DNA of 64,000 nucleotides from Cepaea nemoralis (Eukaryota > Mollusca > Gastropoda > Stylommatophora > Helicidae), in contig JACEFZ010017696.1 in assembly GCA_014155875.1 (NCBI GenBank), positions 248,001-312,000 of the forward strand, given 5' to 3'. Below are positions 48,127-59,886 of the stretch, in pieces. A model generated the notes under the pieces. The model searched no databases, was not told the origin of the DNA, and saw only the letters and a list, made by a program, of their open reading frames with translations. Position numbers and translations under genes: made by a program. Position 1 is the first letter of the stretch. Each line of letters begins with the position of its first letter.

Positions 48127-48354
48127 GATGTCTCAGTCAACCCCAGTATGCTTTGACTGTTTGTGATTTCTTAACAAGTTTACATTCAGTAGTTTGCCAT
48201 TGGTTTCTGAATGACCTGCACTCACACCTTTGCATGAAAACTAACACAAGGCGGTCTGATGCCAAATTTCCGCAGCTGTGTTTTAAATGCAGTATGCAGG
48301 ATTACGATTTGTGTCTGTAACCCCTTAACCACAGAACCTGCGACATTATTAAAA
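48127..48354. other. Intron sequence, unit C
   Basis: Counterpart of the stretch before the family-1 LINE in A and B. It has a single CATTCAGTAGTTTGCCATT motif where A and B have two. Confidence 0.4.
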
Positions 48355-48844
48355 TAGGAGTTGAGTTAAGAACCGACATCACTGCACTCAGGACATTCCC
48401 ATATGTGCTCAGTCCCCTCGTTCAACAGCCAGCGAAGAGTCATACTAATAATAATTCCCACCGCTATCTGATTAAAAGTTCTCCTGGTCTTCCCTCTCAG
48501 TTTTGAGATTCTTCCAGAACCCCTGCCGATCCCCCGCAATCTCATTCTTTCCACATATGGGTTCTCAGTCTGTTCCTCCACCTTCTCCACCTGGTCCCAC
48601 AAGCACATGACCACTTCCCCCCTTGTCCATAGGCAACCTACCACCAAGAGGTGCATTCCCTGCTAGCCTATCAGCCTGTTCATTCCCCCGTACCCTCGCA
48701 TGGCCAGGGCAAAATATCCATACAACTCTCACAATCTGTGACCTCTGAAGCGAAGAGAGCCATTCCACATGAAACATTCCTTTCTCCACCTTAATAAGCA
48801 TACTCTTTGAATCCGTAATGAGTACACCGTGTGTTGCAGTGGTC
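48355..48844 (-). mobile_element. I-clade-like LINE, 3' part, unit C (split by an LTR element)
   Basis: Minus-strand RNase H C-terminal part (SQIVRVVWIFCPGHARVRGN) ending ECPECSDVGS at 48366. Continuous with 56077-57782 before the LTR element inserted; the frame breaks near 48620. Confidence 0.85.
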
Positions 48845-49129
48845 TATAACAGAGCTCCATCTCTGTTAGAGATAAGTAGTGGGAAATAGAGAAGGGTTTA
48901 GGAAATGGTGCACCCGTGAGCACTATTGAAAGGGGGGTTGTTAGGAGAGCTCACGGGTGACGTCAAGGATAAACATAGGGCAGTTCTAACTCAGCCCGTG
49001 ATCTGGCAAGATGTGTTCTCAAAAAGTTGTACAAATTTATACCTTTGAATAATAAAACCCATTTATACACTTGACCAGGGCTTTGGCGTCATCGCTTGTG
49101 ACTGCATTTCATCTGTTCACTCCGTTACA
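48845..49129 (+). repeat. 5' LTR
   Basis: Begins TATAACAGAG and ends CCGTTACA, imperfectly inverted termini (TATAAC and GTTACA). AATAAA lies near 49052. By eye it differs from the 3' LTR at about 8 of 285 positions. Confidence 0.92.
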
Positions 49130-49140
49130 GGGAGTGAAAT

Positions 49141-49158
49141 TGGTGCCGTGACCAGGAT
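49141..49158 (+). promoter_or_regulatory. Primer-binding site matching tRNA-His
   Basis: TGGTGCCGTGACCAGGAT, 11 nt after the LTR. It is the complement of the 3' end of animal tRNA-His including CCA (as in insect tRNA-His, ending CCTGGTCACGGCACCA, recalled rather than searched). Confidence 0.75.
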
Positions 49159-50604
49159 CCGAGTTGTCGCGGACACAAGTCATCATGACAAGGCAGAACG
49201 ATAGATGATGTCTGGAAACTTGAAGTCGTGTTACTAAGAACTCAACAAAACAGAATCGGCAAGTTTTTACGTTGGAGCTGGCTGACGTTCGTTAAAGTCT
49301 GAGACCAACCGCCACACAAAGTACAATCTTCTGAAGGCTGAAACAGAACCGCCATCGTCATGCTACAGCCTTGAGCACCTGGCTGTTGTTGTTTTTTGAA
49401 CGGCAATGTGCCTGGAGATCTTGGTTTGAAGGAGCCGTTATCTTCCTTATATTTAACTCTGGTCGCCTGGGGCGAACTCAGAAGTCGTTACAGTCATTGA
49501 ACCTTGGCTGCCTGAAGTGAAGTTCATCCTTAAAAATGAGAGCTTATATTGAATCAAGCCAATTGCTCCTTTAGTTTGGATCGTCAGCCCAAACTGCCAG
49601 TCGTGTTTGATCATCAATGCAGCTGTCGTGAACTCTAGCATATCAAAATGTTTTTCAACCAAAGCGATAACGTTAATAGGGAACCTTCGGAAGTGGTTGG
49701 GCAAACTGGGTTGCCGACCTGCTGAAGAAGGGTACCTACAGTAGTCGCTTCATCGAGCTAGAGCCGTTTTCAAGTTGTCTGGAGCTGCCCTGTTTAGGGT
49801 GAAGAGAAAGTTCAAATCTGGTTCTGCCCAACAATGGGTGAAAGTGGACATTCCTCGTGCTAAAGCAGTCTGAGATGTCCGAGGATTGATGTAACAAATT
49901 CACCTATAGGACAACTGGAAGATAAGCTCGACGGTTGGAAGAAATCTAAGAAAGTGCAGCTTCAAGTATCCTTAAATGTTAATTTTAGGACAATTATAAG
50001 AAGTGAGTAATAATTATATTGACTTTATTAGAATTTAACAAAGACGATAAAATAATGTGCCGTGTTAGATAAAATTGATTTCTTAATTTGAACAATTAAT
50101 CTTTGTAAATTGAACAGTGAACAGTTACTTACGTCCTTGGTTTGGTTAAACGGGCCTATACAATTATTGATATTTGTGGATTAAATTATTAAAATTGTGA
50201 GTGTACGTATATGAATTAAGTAGTAAAAAAACATGAACAGTTTCAGCCAGAAATTGAAAAAGGTGTCCCTATGGCTAGAAGAATTGCAGGTAGCGGTCGG
50301 AGAAGTACAGCATTTTGTAGAAGGGTTAATGAGAAGAACGACTAGACAATAGCCTTATAGATTTAAGGTAGAGTGCAATGAAATAGTAAAGAATAACAGG
50401 AGACAGACAGTATCCAATGAAAACAGACACAACATAACGTGGTATATAGAGACAGTTATGTTGAGCCAGATGTGACTAGGTCCAGAAGTGGTTATAATAG
50501 ACGAAGATACAGAGATGGGCCTGAGAGAGATCTTTTCAGTAAACAACAGAGGGCCTTCTTATACTGAGAATGCTAGAAAAAGACGGGACGATTGGTTTGA
50601 GTAA
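49159..50604 (+). other. LTR element leader and degraded upstream coding region
   Basis: No long open frame. An ATG at 50233 is in frame with the main open frame at 50605 and is separated from it by three stop codons (50350, 50473, 50602). A second frame is open at 50421-50560. This may be the decayed first part of a gag-like gene. Confidence 0.4.
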
Positions 50605-51309
50605 AGACGGAGACAGTATTTGAAGTCAGGGTCAAGGAACAGGGTAGAGAACGTAAGTACAAATTCAACTGCTCCTAAGGTGGTTGCGAATCTGACTGTT
50701 AGACAAGAAAAGAAGACGACGGTAGTAGTAAAGAAAATAGACCAATGGACTCAGACGCAGGTGATTGAGATGGTAGAACGGAACACACAGACACAGGGTG
50801 ATACAGTAGAAAAGAAAACCCAGAAACAACCAGCCAACAAGATAACAAAAGCAAGTCAAACTGAGTTGGTAAAAATTATAAAAACTCCTCATGAAATAGG
50901 AGACACACTTGAAACTAGGGAGGACAGGCAGACGAGAACCAAAGACGGCAAAAGACAGGTGAGGAAAAGTATTAGAAAAAGAAATACAAGTAGTATGATA
51001 GTTAATAGAGGTACGACGACTGGTATGTCAAGTTCCTCAGGTATAGACATTAATTTAATCCCTAAATGGTGTAGGAATGTTAGGTGTGGGAGTTCAGGTT
51101 ATGGAGAGGGTGTTTCCACCTCTGCCGCATATTATAGTAAAAACCGGATTGCTGGGATAACTATAGATAATGATGATTCAGAAGACGAGTGGACTATTAT
51201 GAAGAAGAAACGAAAGAGGGAGGTTAGAGAATATATACTTTCCAGACCTGATTTATTTACGATTACAGAAATTGAAGAGGCTAGGTTGGATAGTTTGACC
51301 GATAAGTGA
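50605..51309 (+). CDS. Gag-like or unknown frame of the LTR element (about 234 codons)
   Basis: This frame is open from 50605 to the stop at 51307-51309, without an ATG near its start (the first in-frame Met is about residue 56). It encodes a charged, Lys/Arg- and Thr/Gln-rich protein containing QWTQTQVIEMVERNTQTQ, a serine/glycine-rich middle, an acidic DNDDSEDEW stretch followed by basic KKKRKREVREY, and a C-terminal TITEIEEARLDSLTDK. No CCHC knuckle, protease or capsid motif is visible. The basic, low-complexity character fits a gag-like or accessory protein, but the family is not recognised. The missing start and upstream stops suggest a 5'-decayed gene. Confidence 0.5.
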   Translation, partial: RRRQYLKSGSRNRVENVSTNSTAPKVVANLTVRQEKKTTVVVKKIDQWTQTQVIEMVERNTQTQGDTVEKKTQKQPANKITKASQTELVKIIKTPHEIGDTLETREDRQTRTKDGKRQVRKSIRKRNTSSMIVNRGTTTGMSSSSGIDINLIPKWCRNVRCGSSGYGEGVSTSAAYYSKNRIAGITIDNDDSEDEWTIMKKKRKREVREYILSRPDLFTITEIEEARLDSLTDK

Positions 51310-54300
51310 CGTGAGAATCCGACTCGTTAATAGTCTGGGATGAAGTGATGACGAGGTTAAGATAAAGTGAGTGAGTAGTTGACTGGCGGAGTGGTTGACG
51401 TGGAGAATTAGGTAGGACGGAGAGTAGTGGTTGGGTGTGATGATTGAAAAAAGCGGAAATAAGAAAGCAGTCGAATTGTGAGAGTCATGTTGAGTATTAA
51501 AATAATTCGTCTAGCTATGGGTTGGCCGTGCGTGAGTATAAGCGTAGACAAACAGGTGTTCGTCGCGCTAAGTGAAGCAGAAGTGAGGTTTTGAGACGCC
51601 GTCTAAGGGGAGTACATAGATAGAATGATGTGTTAGGCGATTGGTAGTAATTGCGCATGCATGTACGAGGCGTTTGGCATATCTTGTGTCACTGTGTGTG
51701 GAAGTGATCGATACGTTTAGGCTGTGTGAGCAAGTGCTAGAATGTTAAATTGGTGTCTAATTTGTTTGTTTTTTTGGGTAGAATTAATAGTATAGGCACG
51801 TCAGGTTGTCGTGATACGGGAATAATCGTGAGATGAGAATGAGCTTGTTTGTACACAATGGTCAATGCATATGAGAAGTATAAATACGAGCGCCGTGCGA
51901 AAATGTGAAGAGTGGCTGATGGGTGACGCTGATAAAACATACCGGTGAGTAAGTGAGGATGCGAAAGTTAGAAAGTAGAGAGAGGATGGTTGGAAATGTA
52001 TGGATGTCAAGTTTTCAGCGAGATATACTTCATAAAAGTGTGAAGTGAGAAATTATATAAAAGGCACCTAGACGATGTACTGTCTAAACGAACATGGTAT
52101 GCACGTGTTGAAGGCAGAGGTTGACGGTGTGACGCGTCGAGTGTGTCTGATTGTGTTGTTAGAGGTGGTGAGGTGTTGAGTGAGGTGTGATAGAACGGTT
52201 GACATAACATAAAACTGACATGGAGAGATATAGGCTGGTTAGAAATGTTCGTTGTTAGAGCTAAAGTGTTGATTGAATAGAATAGGTTCTAACTTGTTGA
52301 AAAGGAGTGAATGAGTGAGAAAAGTTGAAATGAGGAAGTAGTTAGATTGTGAAAGTCTTGTGGCAGATATTAAATGAAAGGTCCGGTTGTCCTTGTAAGA
52401 AACAGATCTAGTGTCGGTTGGCAGAATTAAGTTGAAAAGAGATTGCGTGATGCAGAGAAATGAGAGAATATAGCGAAGAGGTGATCAGTATGTCTCGTCG
52501 GAGTGAGAGTTGTGAGAAAAGCGGTGTACTTGTAAAAGAGATAGACAATACGGTGTTAGATTGTCTAGGTAGAGATCGATGTTAGCTTTACGCGCTTGCT
52601 GTTTCTGAGGGAGCCTAATAAATGTGAGTAGCGTGACTACCGTCGCAGTGGGGGTGAGTTAGAAGAGAGTTGAGAATAGTTTAGAGTTGTTGTGGTGGGA
52701 TGTTAGAAAGTACTGATACAGGAGAATTGTTAGTTGCGTCGGGTAGACCAGAGACTTAAAAAATAAAATTAGATATATAGAAGATAGATGTATTGGTGAG
52801 GTCTATAGTAAACAGAAAAAAAAATTTTTTTTGGGTAGTTGTAGCATTGTGGAGATACCGTAGTAAACGGTAATGTTTAATAATTCTTGGTACAAATCCA
52901 GGGGAAACAACTAGTGTGCCGAGTTACGGTTTTCTTTAGTAGATAGATGAGTTGTAGTGTGCTGGGATAGCCGCCACACTAGTAGTAGATGAAGTGATTT
53001 GAGCTGCAGTTTACAGCGGTTGTTTAGGTTTATATTTCAAATATTGTGATATGTTAGGAGTTAGTTTGTAAAAGATGGAAGGTTGTGAAGGGAGATAATC
53101 ATCGGTTGACTTTCAGAAAAAGTACGGTCATTGGTAGATTAATGACTTTTGGTTGACAAGAACAAATAGTGTTCTGAGTTATGATGATAATATAGTCTGT
53201 AGGTAACAGATATATTTTGAGGTTAATGCCTAGCATGGAGTTGTATTTTTGTAAGAATAACGGAATGGGCATGACTTGTGTTCATTGTGTGAATAGATAT
53301 GTATTTCAGTGGTTAGTATAAGAAACCAATGTTGTTGGAGTACTATAAGCAGTTGGGTTTAATTGAATACGTATGGTATGTTATATTATTTTTCCTTACT
53401 TGATTTAGTTCTGTAAAATGATTGCCATTTTATTTTAGAATAAGATTGTTGTGTTTTTAGTCTTTTACGTACAAACTACTGGTCCGTAAAAGAGACCAGT
53501 AGTGTTAGATAACACTAGATATTTTCTTTTAATTTAAATTGATGCTTGTTTTATGTGGGGATAAACGTTTGAAAACTGAGGAGGGGTGACATTGTTCTAT
53601 TTTGATTTGTTTTGACTCCAGTTATTCAATTGTGAGTTTGTTTTGTTTACTTTAGTTAAATATTAGCATATTACTTTATTTATCAATTTTCATTGGCAAA
53701 AGTTATTAATGATGTTAATTAATGAGTTGCACTGACTATGTTTAAATTAACTTTCGTTTGACGTTCAGTTGTGGGGAATTAGAAAATTAAACAGGTTCAT
53801 ATTAAAGAGAGAAACTTAGTAAGGGGTCCTTAGGTTCTGGATACACATTTACGTTCAGAAGATCTGCTCGGAAGTGATCATGGAGTTAGTACCATGATGT
53901 AATAAGCGACACGAGATTGCTGGATTGTAGAAGAAGTAGAAGTGGGTAATGTGCTGCGCCAGACAGCGTGAAGACAAATAGTAAAACATGAATTGAATGC
54001 CATGTTTTAGTCCTGTAGATATCAATACAAGAGTTGGGGGATTAAACCTGTGGAAGGTTTATAAAGGGAAGTAAGTAGGTTCGTGAGAAATGAACATTGT
54101 TAGTGTAGAGTGCTGTGGGTACAGCGAACATAGATTAAATGACATGAGGTTTTGGGGGTCCGTGATATATGGACAGATACCAAATTAACTTGGTAGCAAG
54201 CAGTGATGGATTGCAGACATGAGTTCTGTGGTGGTATATTATTGCTGTTGGTAACGGCATAAATTGACAAGTAGAGGTTTTAGGAGGTAATGCCCATAAG

Positions 54301-55330
54301 AAATGGACATTGTTAATATTGTTGGCTTGCTGAGATTTTGGGTGGTCATGATTAAGTAAATGGATGGTGTATGTAATGATTAGAGATTAGATTACGTGAA
54401 TATTTATGATGTTTATAATGTTGAGTTTTATGGTTGACATTTCGAAGTTGCTGGTGTCTGTAATAAATAGACGTTTAGAGGAGGTTGCAGAGTTGTTAGA
54501 TTGCTGTGGATAACGGCATTAGAGAGAAATAGTTCAGAGCCATGATGAGCTAGACATCGATGATAGTTTTAGTCAAAGGTTAAATTAAGTGAGTTTCGGA
54601 GATGTGAGTTGGTAAAAGTAGTAGGTTGCATTTGTTTTAGACTTTATTACATAAAGTCTCAGGTAACATAGGGGGGTAAGTATGAGTGTGGTTTTTGGGA
54701 GGAAGAGTTCTGGTTCTTCTTTGTTCTCCGGTGGCCACCGATTCTATTTTTTTTCTGTCGTGTGTAAGTGTGAGTGGTTTCATGATTAGTTGAATTGTAA
54801 TGCTGCAATATTGTTGGTGAAAGTAAGGTGAAGAAGAAGTATAAGTGCACAGTAATTGATAGAGGTTGTGAGGTCTAGGCTATAAGAAACATGAGTAGGT
54901 TATATTTGAAGAGAAATCGTAGCGACTTACTAAAAGTCGATTCAAGTTGGAGATTTTTGAGTTGAGGATTTAGGCGGATTGCTTGTAGTGATAGAGCAGA
55001 TAGTTATAAGACTGACCCATGAGTGGTTGAGTAAAGTTGAATCGTGTTTGGTGGTAGCAGATGGCTATGGATCTCAGTAGAAGTTAAGCAATGATAGGGT
55101 AGCAATTTATAAAACTTATGAAGATAGTAAGAGTCAGGAAGACTCTGGTGATGAGAAATTGTAGGGGCTTATAAAAAGTCCCAGGTTATGTGTTACTTTG
55201 ATTTTTTTTTTGCCTGTGGTTATGGGTTAAGTATGTTGGTTATGTGAATTTATATGGGTGATACTTATGGGGATTGTGTTTTTTTTTAATGAAACTTTGT
55301 CTACTCCGAAACGAAGAAGAAGTAATAACG
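51310..55330. other. Cytosine-poor non-coding interior of the LTR element
   Basis: About 4 kb with no supported frame on either strand and stops in every plus-strand frame. The plus strand is strikingly poor in C: 54361-54420 has 1 C and 15 G. The LTRs do not share this bias. Short minus-strand frames reflect composition only. Confidence 0.7.
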
Positions 55331-55620
55331 AAAGTATCAGTTAGCTATAAGAGAGTATTATAAGAGAGTATTATAAGAAAGTATTATAGTAGATTATTAT
55401 AAGAGAGTATTATACGAGAGTATTATAAGAGAGTATTATAGGAGAGTATTATAAGAGAGTATTATAAGAGAGTATTATACGAGAGTATTATAGGAGAGTA
55501 TTATAAGAGAGTATTATACGAGAGTATTATACGAGAGTATTATAAGAGAGTATTATACGAGAGTATTATAAGAGAGTATTATAGGAGAGTATTATAAGAG
55601 AGTATTATAAGAGGGTATTG
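55331..55620. repeat. 13-bp tandem repeat inside the LTR element
   Basis: About 22 copies of GAGAGTATTATAA with variants (GGAGAG, CGAGAG) immediately upstream of the 3' end of the element. Confidence 0.95.
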
Positions 55621-55776
55621 TAGGAGACAAATAGAGAGGTTAGAGAGGTTGAACTCGAAATAATAGTGGGGTTTGAGATGGTTTGGAGAAATAATATTGG
55701 GTTAGGATGGTAGTGAGGGAAAGCAAAATGGGAATAGGTAAGTTAGGGAAGTAAGACTTTTGAGAAAAGTCTTCTT

Positions 55777-55791
55777 AAAGATAAGGAGGAA
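55777..55791 (+). promoter_or_regulatory. Polypurine tract of the LTR element
   Basis: AAAGATAAGGAGGAA directly abuts the 3' LTR (from 55792), the expected position for the plus-strand primer. Confidence 0.7.
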
Positions 55792-56076
55792 TATAACAGA
55801 GTCCCATCTCTGTTAGAGATAAGTAGTGGGAAATAGAAAAGGGTTTGGGAAATGGCGCACCCGTGAGCACTATTGAAAGGGGGGTTGTTAGGAGAGCTCA
55901 CGGGTGACGTCAAGGATAAACATAGGGCAGTTCTAACTCAGCCCGTGATCTGGCAAGATGTGTTCTCAAGACGTTGTACAAATTTATACCTTTGAATAAT
56001 AAAACCCATTTATACACTTGACCAGGGGTTTGGCGTCATCGCTTGTGACTGCATTTCATCTGTTCACTCCGTTACA
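55792..56076 (+). repeat. 3' LTR
   Basis: 285 bp, the same length as the 5' LTR, with the same TATAAC and GTTACA ends. Followed by the GGTC target duplication. Confidence 0.92.
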
Positions 56077-57782
56077 GGTCTCCTCTAGCCACCGGAATGC
56101 CGCTGTTACTGCCTCCACCTCCATTCTCTTGCTGGAGGTCGTAGTCTCATATGCCAGACTCTCCTATTTCAAGACTCGTCCATTAGCCTTTGCTATAAAG
56201 CCCCATCCACTACACCTGTTTCTCACCACTGACCCATCGGTGTAGATGACTATGTCACCTTGATGTGTGTTGCTCTGGATCAGCTGTTGCACTTCAAACT
56301 CAGTGCGTCCCGCTGCCCATTCTCTGCACTGACAACCCAGTGTTATTATGACATTGTGCCAGTCCGTGATGTCTTCTGGAACTTCAACCCCTCTCTTTCA
56401 CGATTGATGGTCTCTAGATCACACACCTGACGTATAGAAAGTTCTGCCTGTGCCATCCAGGACCTGCCTTGTCTTAGTCTATGACCCTTGACCATATCCA
56501 TTGCTGCATGCAGCGTTTGATCCCTGTCTGCGGCAACTCTCAGGTACAATTTGGCCTGAAGGACCCTATGCCTGTCTGTCATTGGTGGTAGCGCCAGGAT
56601 ATGCCTCATGCATATAGTTGGTATGTCATTTGTACACCCCAGGATTAACCGCATGGCAGCATTCTGTATGCACTCCAACCTTTCAAGCTGGCTCTTTGAT
56701 ACTTTCAGCAGCCCCAAACCATACTGAGTGACAGAAATTATTAACTGCTGAAAGAGCCTGTACAACATCCTCTGATCTACCCCGGTTGCTGCCATAGCCC
56801 TCAATGCATTAAGTCCCCAACCAGCCTTCAACACCAAATCCTCCACATGATCCTTAAAAGACAAACACCTGTCAAAGGTGATACCCAAGTACTTCAATTT
56901 ACTCTCTCGACTAAGAGGACAGCCATTCAACATAATACCTGGGACGTCTGCCTTGACGATCGGGTTATCCAGGGAGTACCACACAACCGATGCCTTGTCT
57001 GGGTGTATAATGGCGCCTGCATCCCTGCACCACTCCGCTACCCTGTTTACCACCACCTGTAAGTCTTTCGCCAAACTGGCCCTGTCTCTGTTCTGTCTGT
57101 ACACCTGTACATCATCTGCAAATGTCAAGATTCTACCCACACCTGGTGTCTCAATAGCTGCGATTTTGCTGGTGTAGACATTAAAGAGCACTGGGGACAA
57201 GGCAGATCCCTGCGGCAACCCAGGTGTAATAGTACAGAGATCAGAAGTCCAGGAACCCATGCGCAGTGCAACCTTACGCTCATAAAGGACTGCCGCAACC
57301 CATCTAACAAGGCAAGGGCAGACTTCAATGTCCAACAGTGTGTATGTATCAACCGATCATACCTAACCCTGTTATACACATCCTCCAGGTCAAGAGTTAC
57401 CACCACTGTCTCCTGTTTATCCTGGAAGCCCTCGTAGACATCAAATACAAAAGTCGCAGCAATGGCCCAGGTGTCCTTCCCAGGCCGGTAACTCCTGAGT
57501 CCTTGGGGGAGCAGATTACAACTTTCCAAATGTTGCTGGAGCCTGCATGCTACTATTATTATTATATTAAAATAGGAACTGATGTGTACCATTGGTTGGG
57601 TCTCCTGGCAGGGTTTGTGCACCAGTTGTGCTACTATAGCAACGTCTGAAGTCAGGTTTCTGTTCCACCCTCACCAGATTACACAGACTTTGTGTAGCCT
57701 TGACTGTTTTTGCTTCAGGTAAACTTGCACTCACTTGAGCCTTGTTGCCACTCAACATCTGTACCTTAAATTTAGAACTCAT
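56077..57782 (-). mobile_element. I-clade-like LINE, 5' part, unit C
   Basis: Minus-strand RT frame 57335-56346 with GLPQGSALSPV and ILTFADDVQVYRQNRDRASL (catalytic FADD intact), then RNase H start sequence up to the LTR insertion. The 71-codon 5' frame MSSKFKVQMLSGNKAQVSAS is at 57782-57567. It has the same frameshift as unit B near 57340 and another near 56390. Confidence 0.87.
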
Positions 57783-57978
57783 ATTTGTACTGTGATAGAT
57801 TTTCTATAATTTCGGGGATGTTGAAGTTGTTTTACAAATCAAATTAAATACAGTTTCATAATTTCATATTACAACTTGTGTTTGAAGCTAATTAGTTTAA
57901 ATGCTGTACAATTTTGAGTTGTTTACAACATAATAGCAACTTGAGCACAACTAATGTGTCAATGTCTTACATACACAG

Positions 57979-59804
57979 ATGTGCTGTCTGATGAGATCAT
58001 CCATGATGTCAACATGCTTTACAAGAAAGGACAGACCAAGTCTGAAGTACTGACATATGCCAGCTGTAGTCAGCCAACAACAAGTGAACACAATGTTGCA
58101 TGTGTGGATTCTGTTGCCTGTGATGACAATGTTACCGAAATAATTCAAAAACAAGATAATCATATGCAAATGTTACATACACAAGCAAACTCGGATGAAA
58201 CAAATTCTATGACAGAGGAGAGTTCAAAACTCTGTGAGGTAGATAAGACACATAGATTGTTTTGTAATGAACGGAAATTGGAGTCTGAAGAGAACAAGGT
58301 GAAGTGTAATGATTCTGTTGTGAGTTCTACAGATGACAGGAAGGGGAAGCAACATAAGAGAAGAGTTAAAGAAGGGAGGCTACCCAAGCAGGAGGCCTGT
58401 GGCCTCGGGTTTACAATCAATAATTGCCTTAAAATAGGTCAGAACAATCATATGGTTGAAAAACCATACATATGTGATATTTGCAACAAAAGATTTACAC
58501 AAAAGTGCAATCTTCTTAGGCATAAAAATATTAATGAAGGAGAGAAACGTTACAAGTGTGATGTTTGTAATGCAGGCTTTATGGGATTCTATCATCTGAA
58601 ATTTCATATCAGAAAACACACTGGAGTGAAACCTTACAAATGTGATCGTTGTGATGCTAGTTTTCTGTGGGATGGTGATCTTATAAAACATAAAAGAATA
58701 CACACTGGAGAGAAGCCTTACAAATGTGATGATTGTGGTAAAAGTTTTTCTGTGAGGGGCCATCTGAATGCACACAGAAGAATACATACAGGAGAAAAGC
58801 CTTTCCAGTGTGATGTTTGTGGTATAAGTTATGCTAATTCTAGTTCTCTGAAGACACACAAACATGCACATACAGGTGCCAGGCCTTTTAAATGTGATAT
58901 TTGTAGTTTTGCATTTATATGCCTTACTCATCTTAAAAGACACCGTTTCATTCATACAGGTGAGAAACCTTACACATGTAAAGTTTGTGGTGCAAGTTTC
59001 AGACAAAACAATCGACTGAAACAGCACATGACTAGCCATACAGGGGAAAGACCTTACAAGTGTGATGTTTGTGGGTCTGTGTTTTCACAAAAATATAGTC
59101 TAACTAAAGATAAGAGACAACACACAGGAGAGAAGACTTACAAGTGTGATGTTTATAATGCAGGATTTATAGGTTACTCTTGTTTGAAAATTCATATGAG
59201 ACAACATACAGAGGAAACACCTTACAAGTGTGATGTTTGTGGGGCTATGTTTCTACTAAAATCTAGTCTAAGTATACATAAGAGACAACACATAGGGAAG
59301 AAGCCTTACAAGTGTGATGTGTGTGGTTTAGGGTTTATGGCAAGTCACCATCTTAACACACATAAACTGACACATACAAGACAGAAATATAAATGTGACT
59401 TGTGTAATTTAGACGTCTTTGCATTCCTGATTTACAAAAGCACTTATGTCTACACCAGCGGGAGCAGCCACACAAATGTGGTGAATGTAATGCTGTGTTT
59501 TCACAGAAGTATCAACTTAAATGTCATAGAAGGAAGCACACAAAGAAAAATACCTACAAGTGTGAAGTCTGCAGTGCAGAATACACATTGTTTTGTAATC
59601 TGAAATCACACATGAGAATACATACAGGGGAAAGACCTTATAAATGTGGTATTTGTGGTGCAAACTTTTATGACAGGTTTTAATCTGAGCAGACATATAA
59701 TAACACATACAGAGGCTAAATCTTACAAGTGTGACATTTGTGGAGCAGAATTTAAACAAGCATGTAATCTGGCACAGCATAAGAAAATACATTTAAGGAG
59801 ATAA
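57979..59804 (+). CDS. C2H2 zinc-finger terminal exon, copy C (two frameshifts, one finger lost)
   Basis: Acceptor ACACAG at 57978, phase 1. Copy C has the longest uninterrupted frame, running to 59603, and reaches further into the array than A or B. The linker is the most diverged of the three (RKGKQHKRRVKEGR). Finger 1 has lost its last His (NINEGEK for NIHEGEK) and finger 8 one His (LTKDKRQH). Finger 9 has Cys-to-Tyr (CDVYNAGF, near 59154). The 84-bp finger 10 present in A and B is deleted cleanly, keeping frame. A one-base deletion near 59414 and a one-base insertion near 59662 break the last fingers; the true end is LRR-stop at 59802-59804. If functional it would be a truncated DNA-binding protein; otherwise it is a decaying copy. 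Confidence 0.82.
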
Positions 59805-59880
59805 TAATCCAAATATGGTGCTTATATTTTGGAGTTTAGTGGTATAAATTTCACAATTCTTGATTTTACATTGAAAACTG

Positions 59881-59886
59881 AATAAA
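59881..59886 (+). promoter_or_regulatory. Candidate polyadenylation signal, copy C
   Basis: AATAAA about 77 nt after the zinc-finger stop, as in copy B. Confidence 0.55.

Larger units (their letters stand above)
48845..56076 (+). mobile_element. 7.2-kb non-autonomous LTR retrotransposon
   Basis: Two 285-bp LTRs (48845-49129 and 55792-56076) bound the element. It is flanked by GGTC on both sides (48841-48844 and 56077-56080), and removing it restores the LINE sequence found at 33181 in unit B (CAGTGGTCTCCTCTAGCC). A tRNA-His-type primer-binding site follows the 5' LTR and a polypurine tract precedes the 3' LTR. The only sizeable frame is 50605-51309. I found no protease, RT, RNase H or integrase motif in about 6.7 kb of internal sequence. 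This fits a large retrotransposon derivative mobilised in trans. The orientation is opposite to the interrupted LINE and the same as the zinc-finger gene, so its AATAAA could end host transcripts early. Confidence 0.92.

Noticed and set aside
50620..50622. TTG at 50620 as the start of the LTR element frame
   Set aside because: Not a normal eukaryotic start. The frame is open from 50605 and probably extended further upstream before stops arose.
51737..54850. Short minus-strand serine/threonine-rich frames in the LTR element
   Set aside because: They result from the purine-rich, cytosine-poor plus strand and show no domain or conservation.
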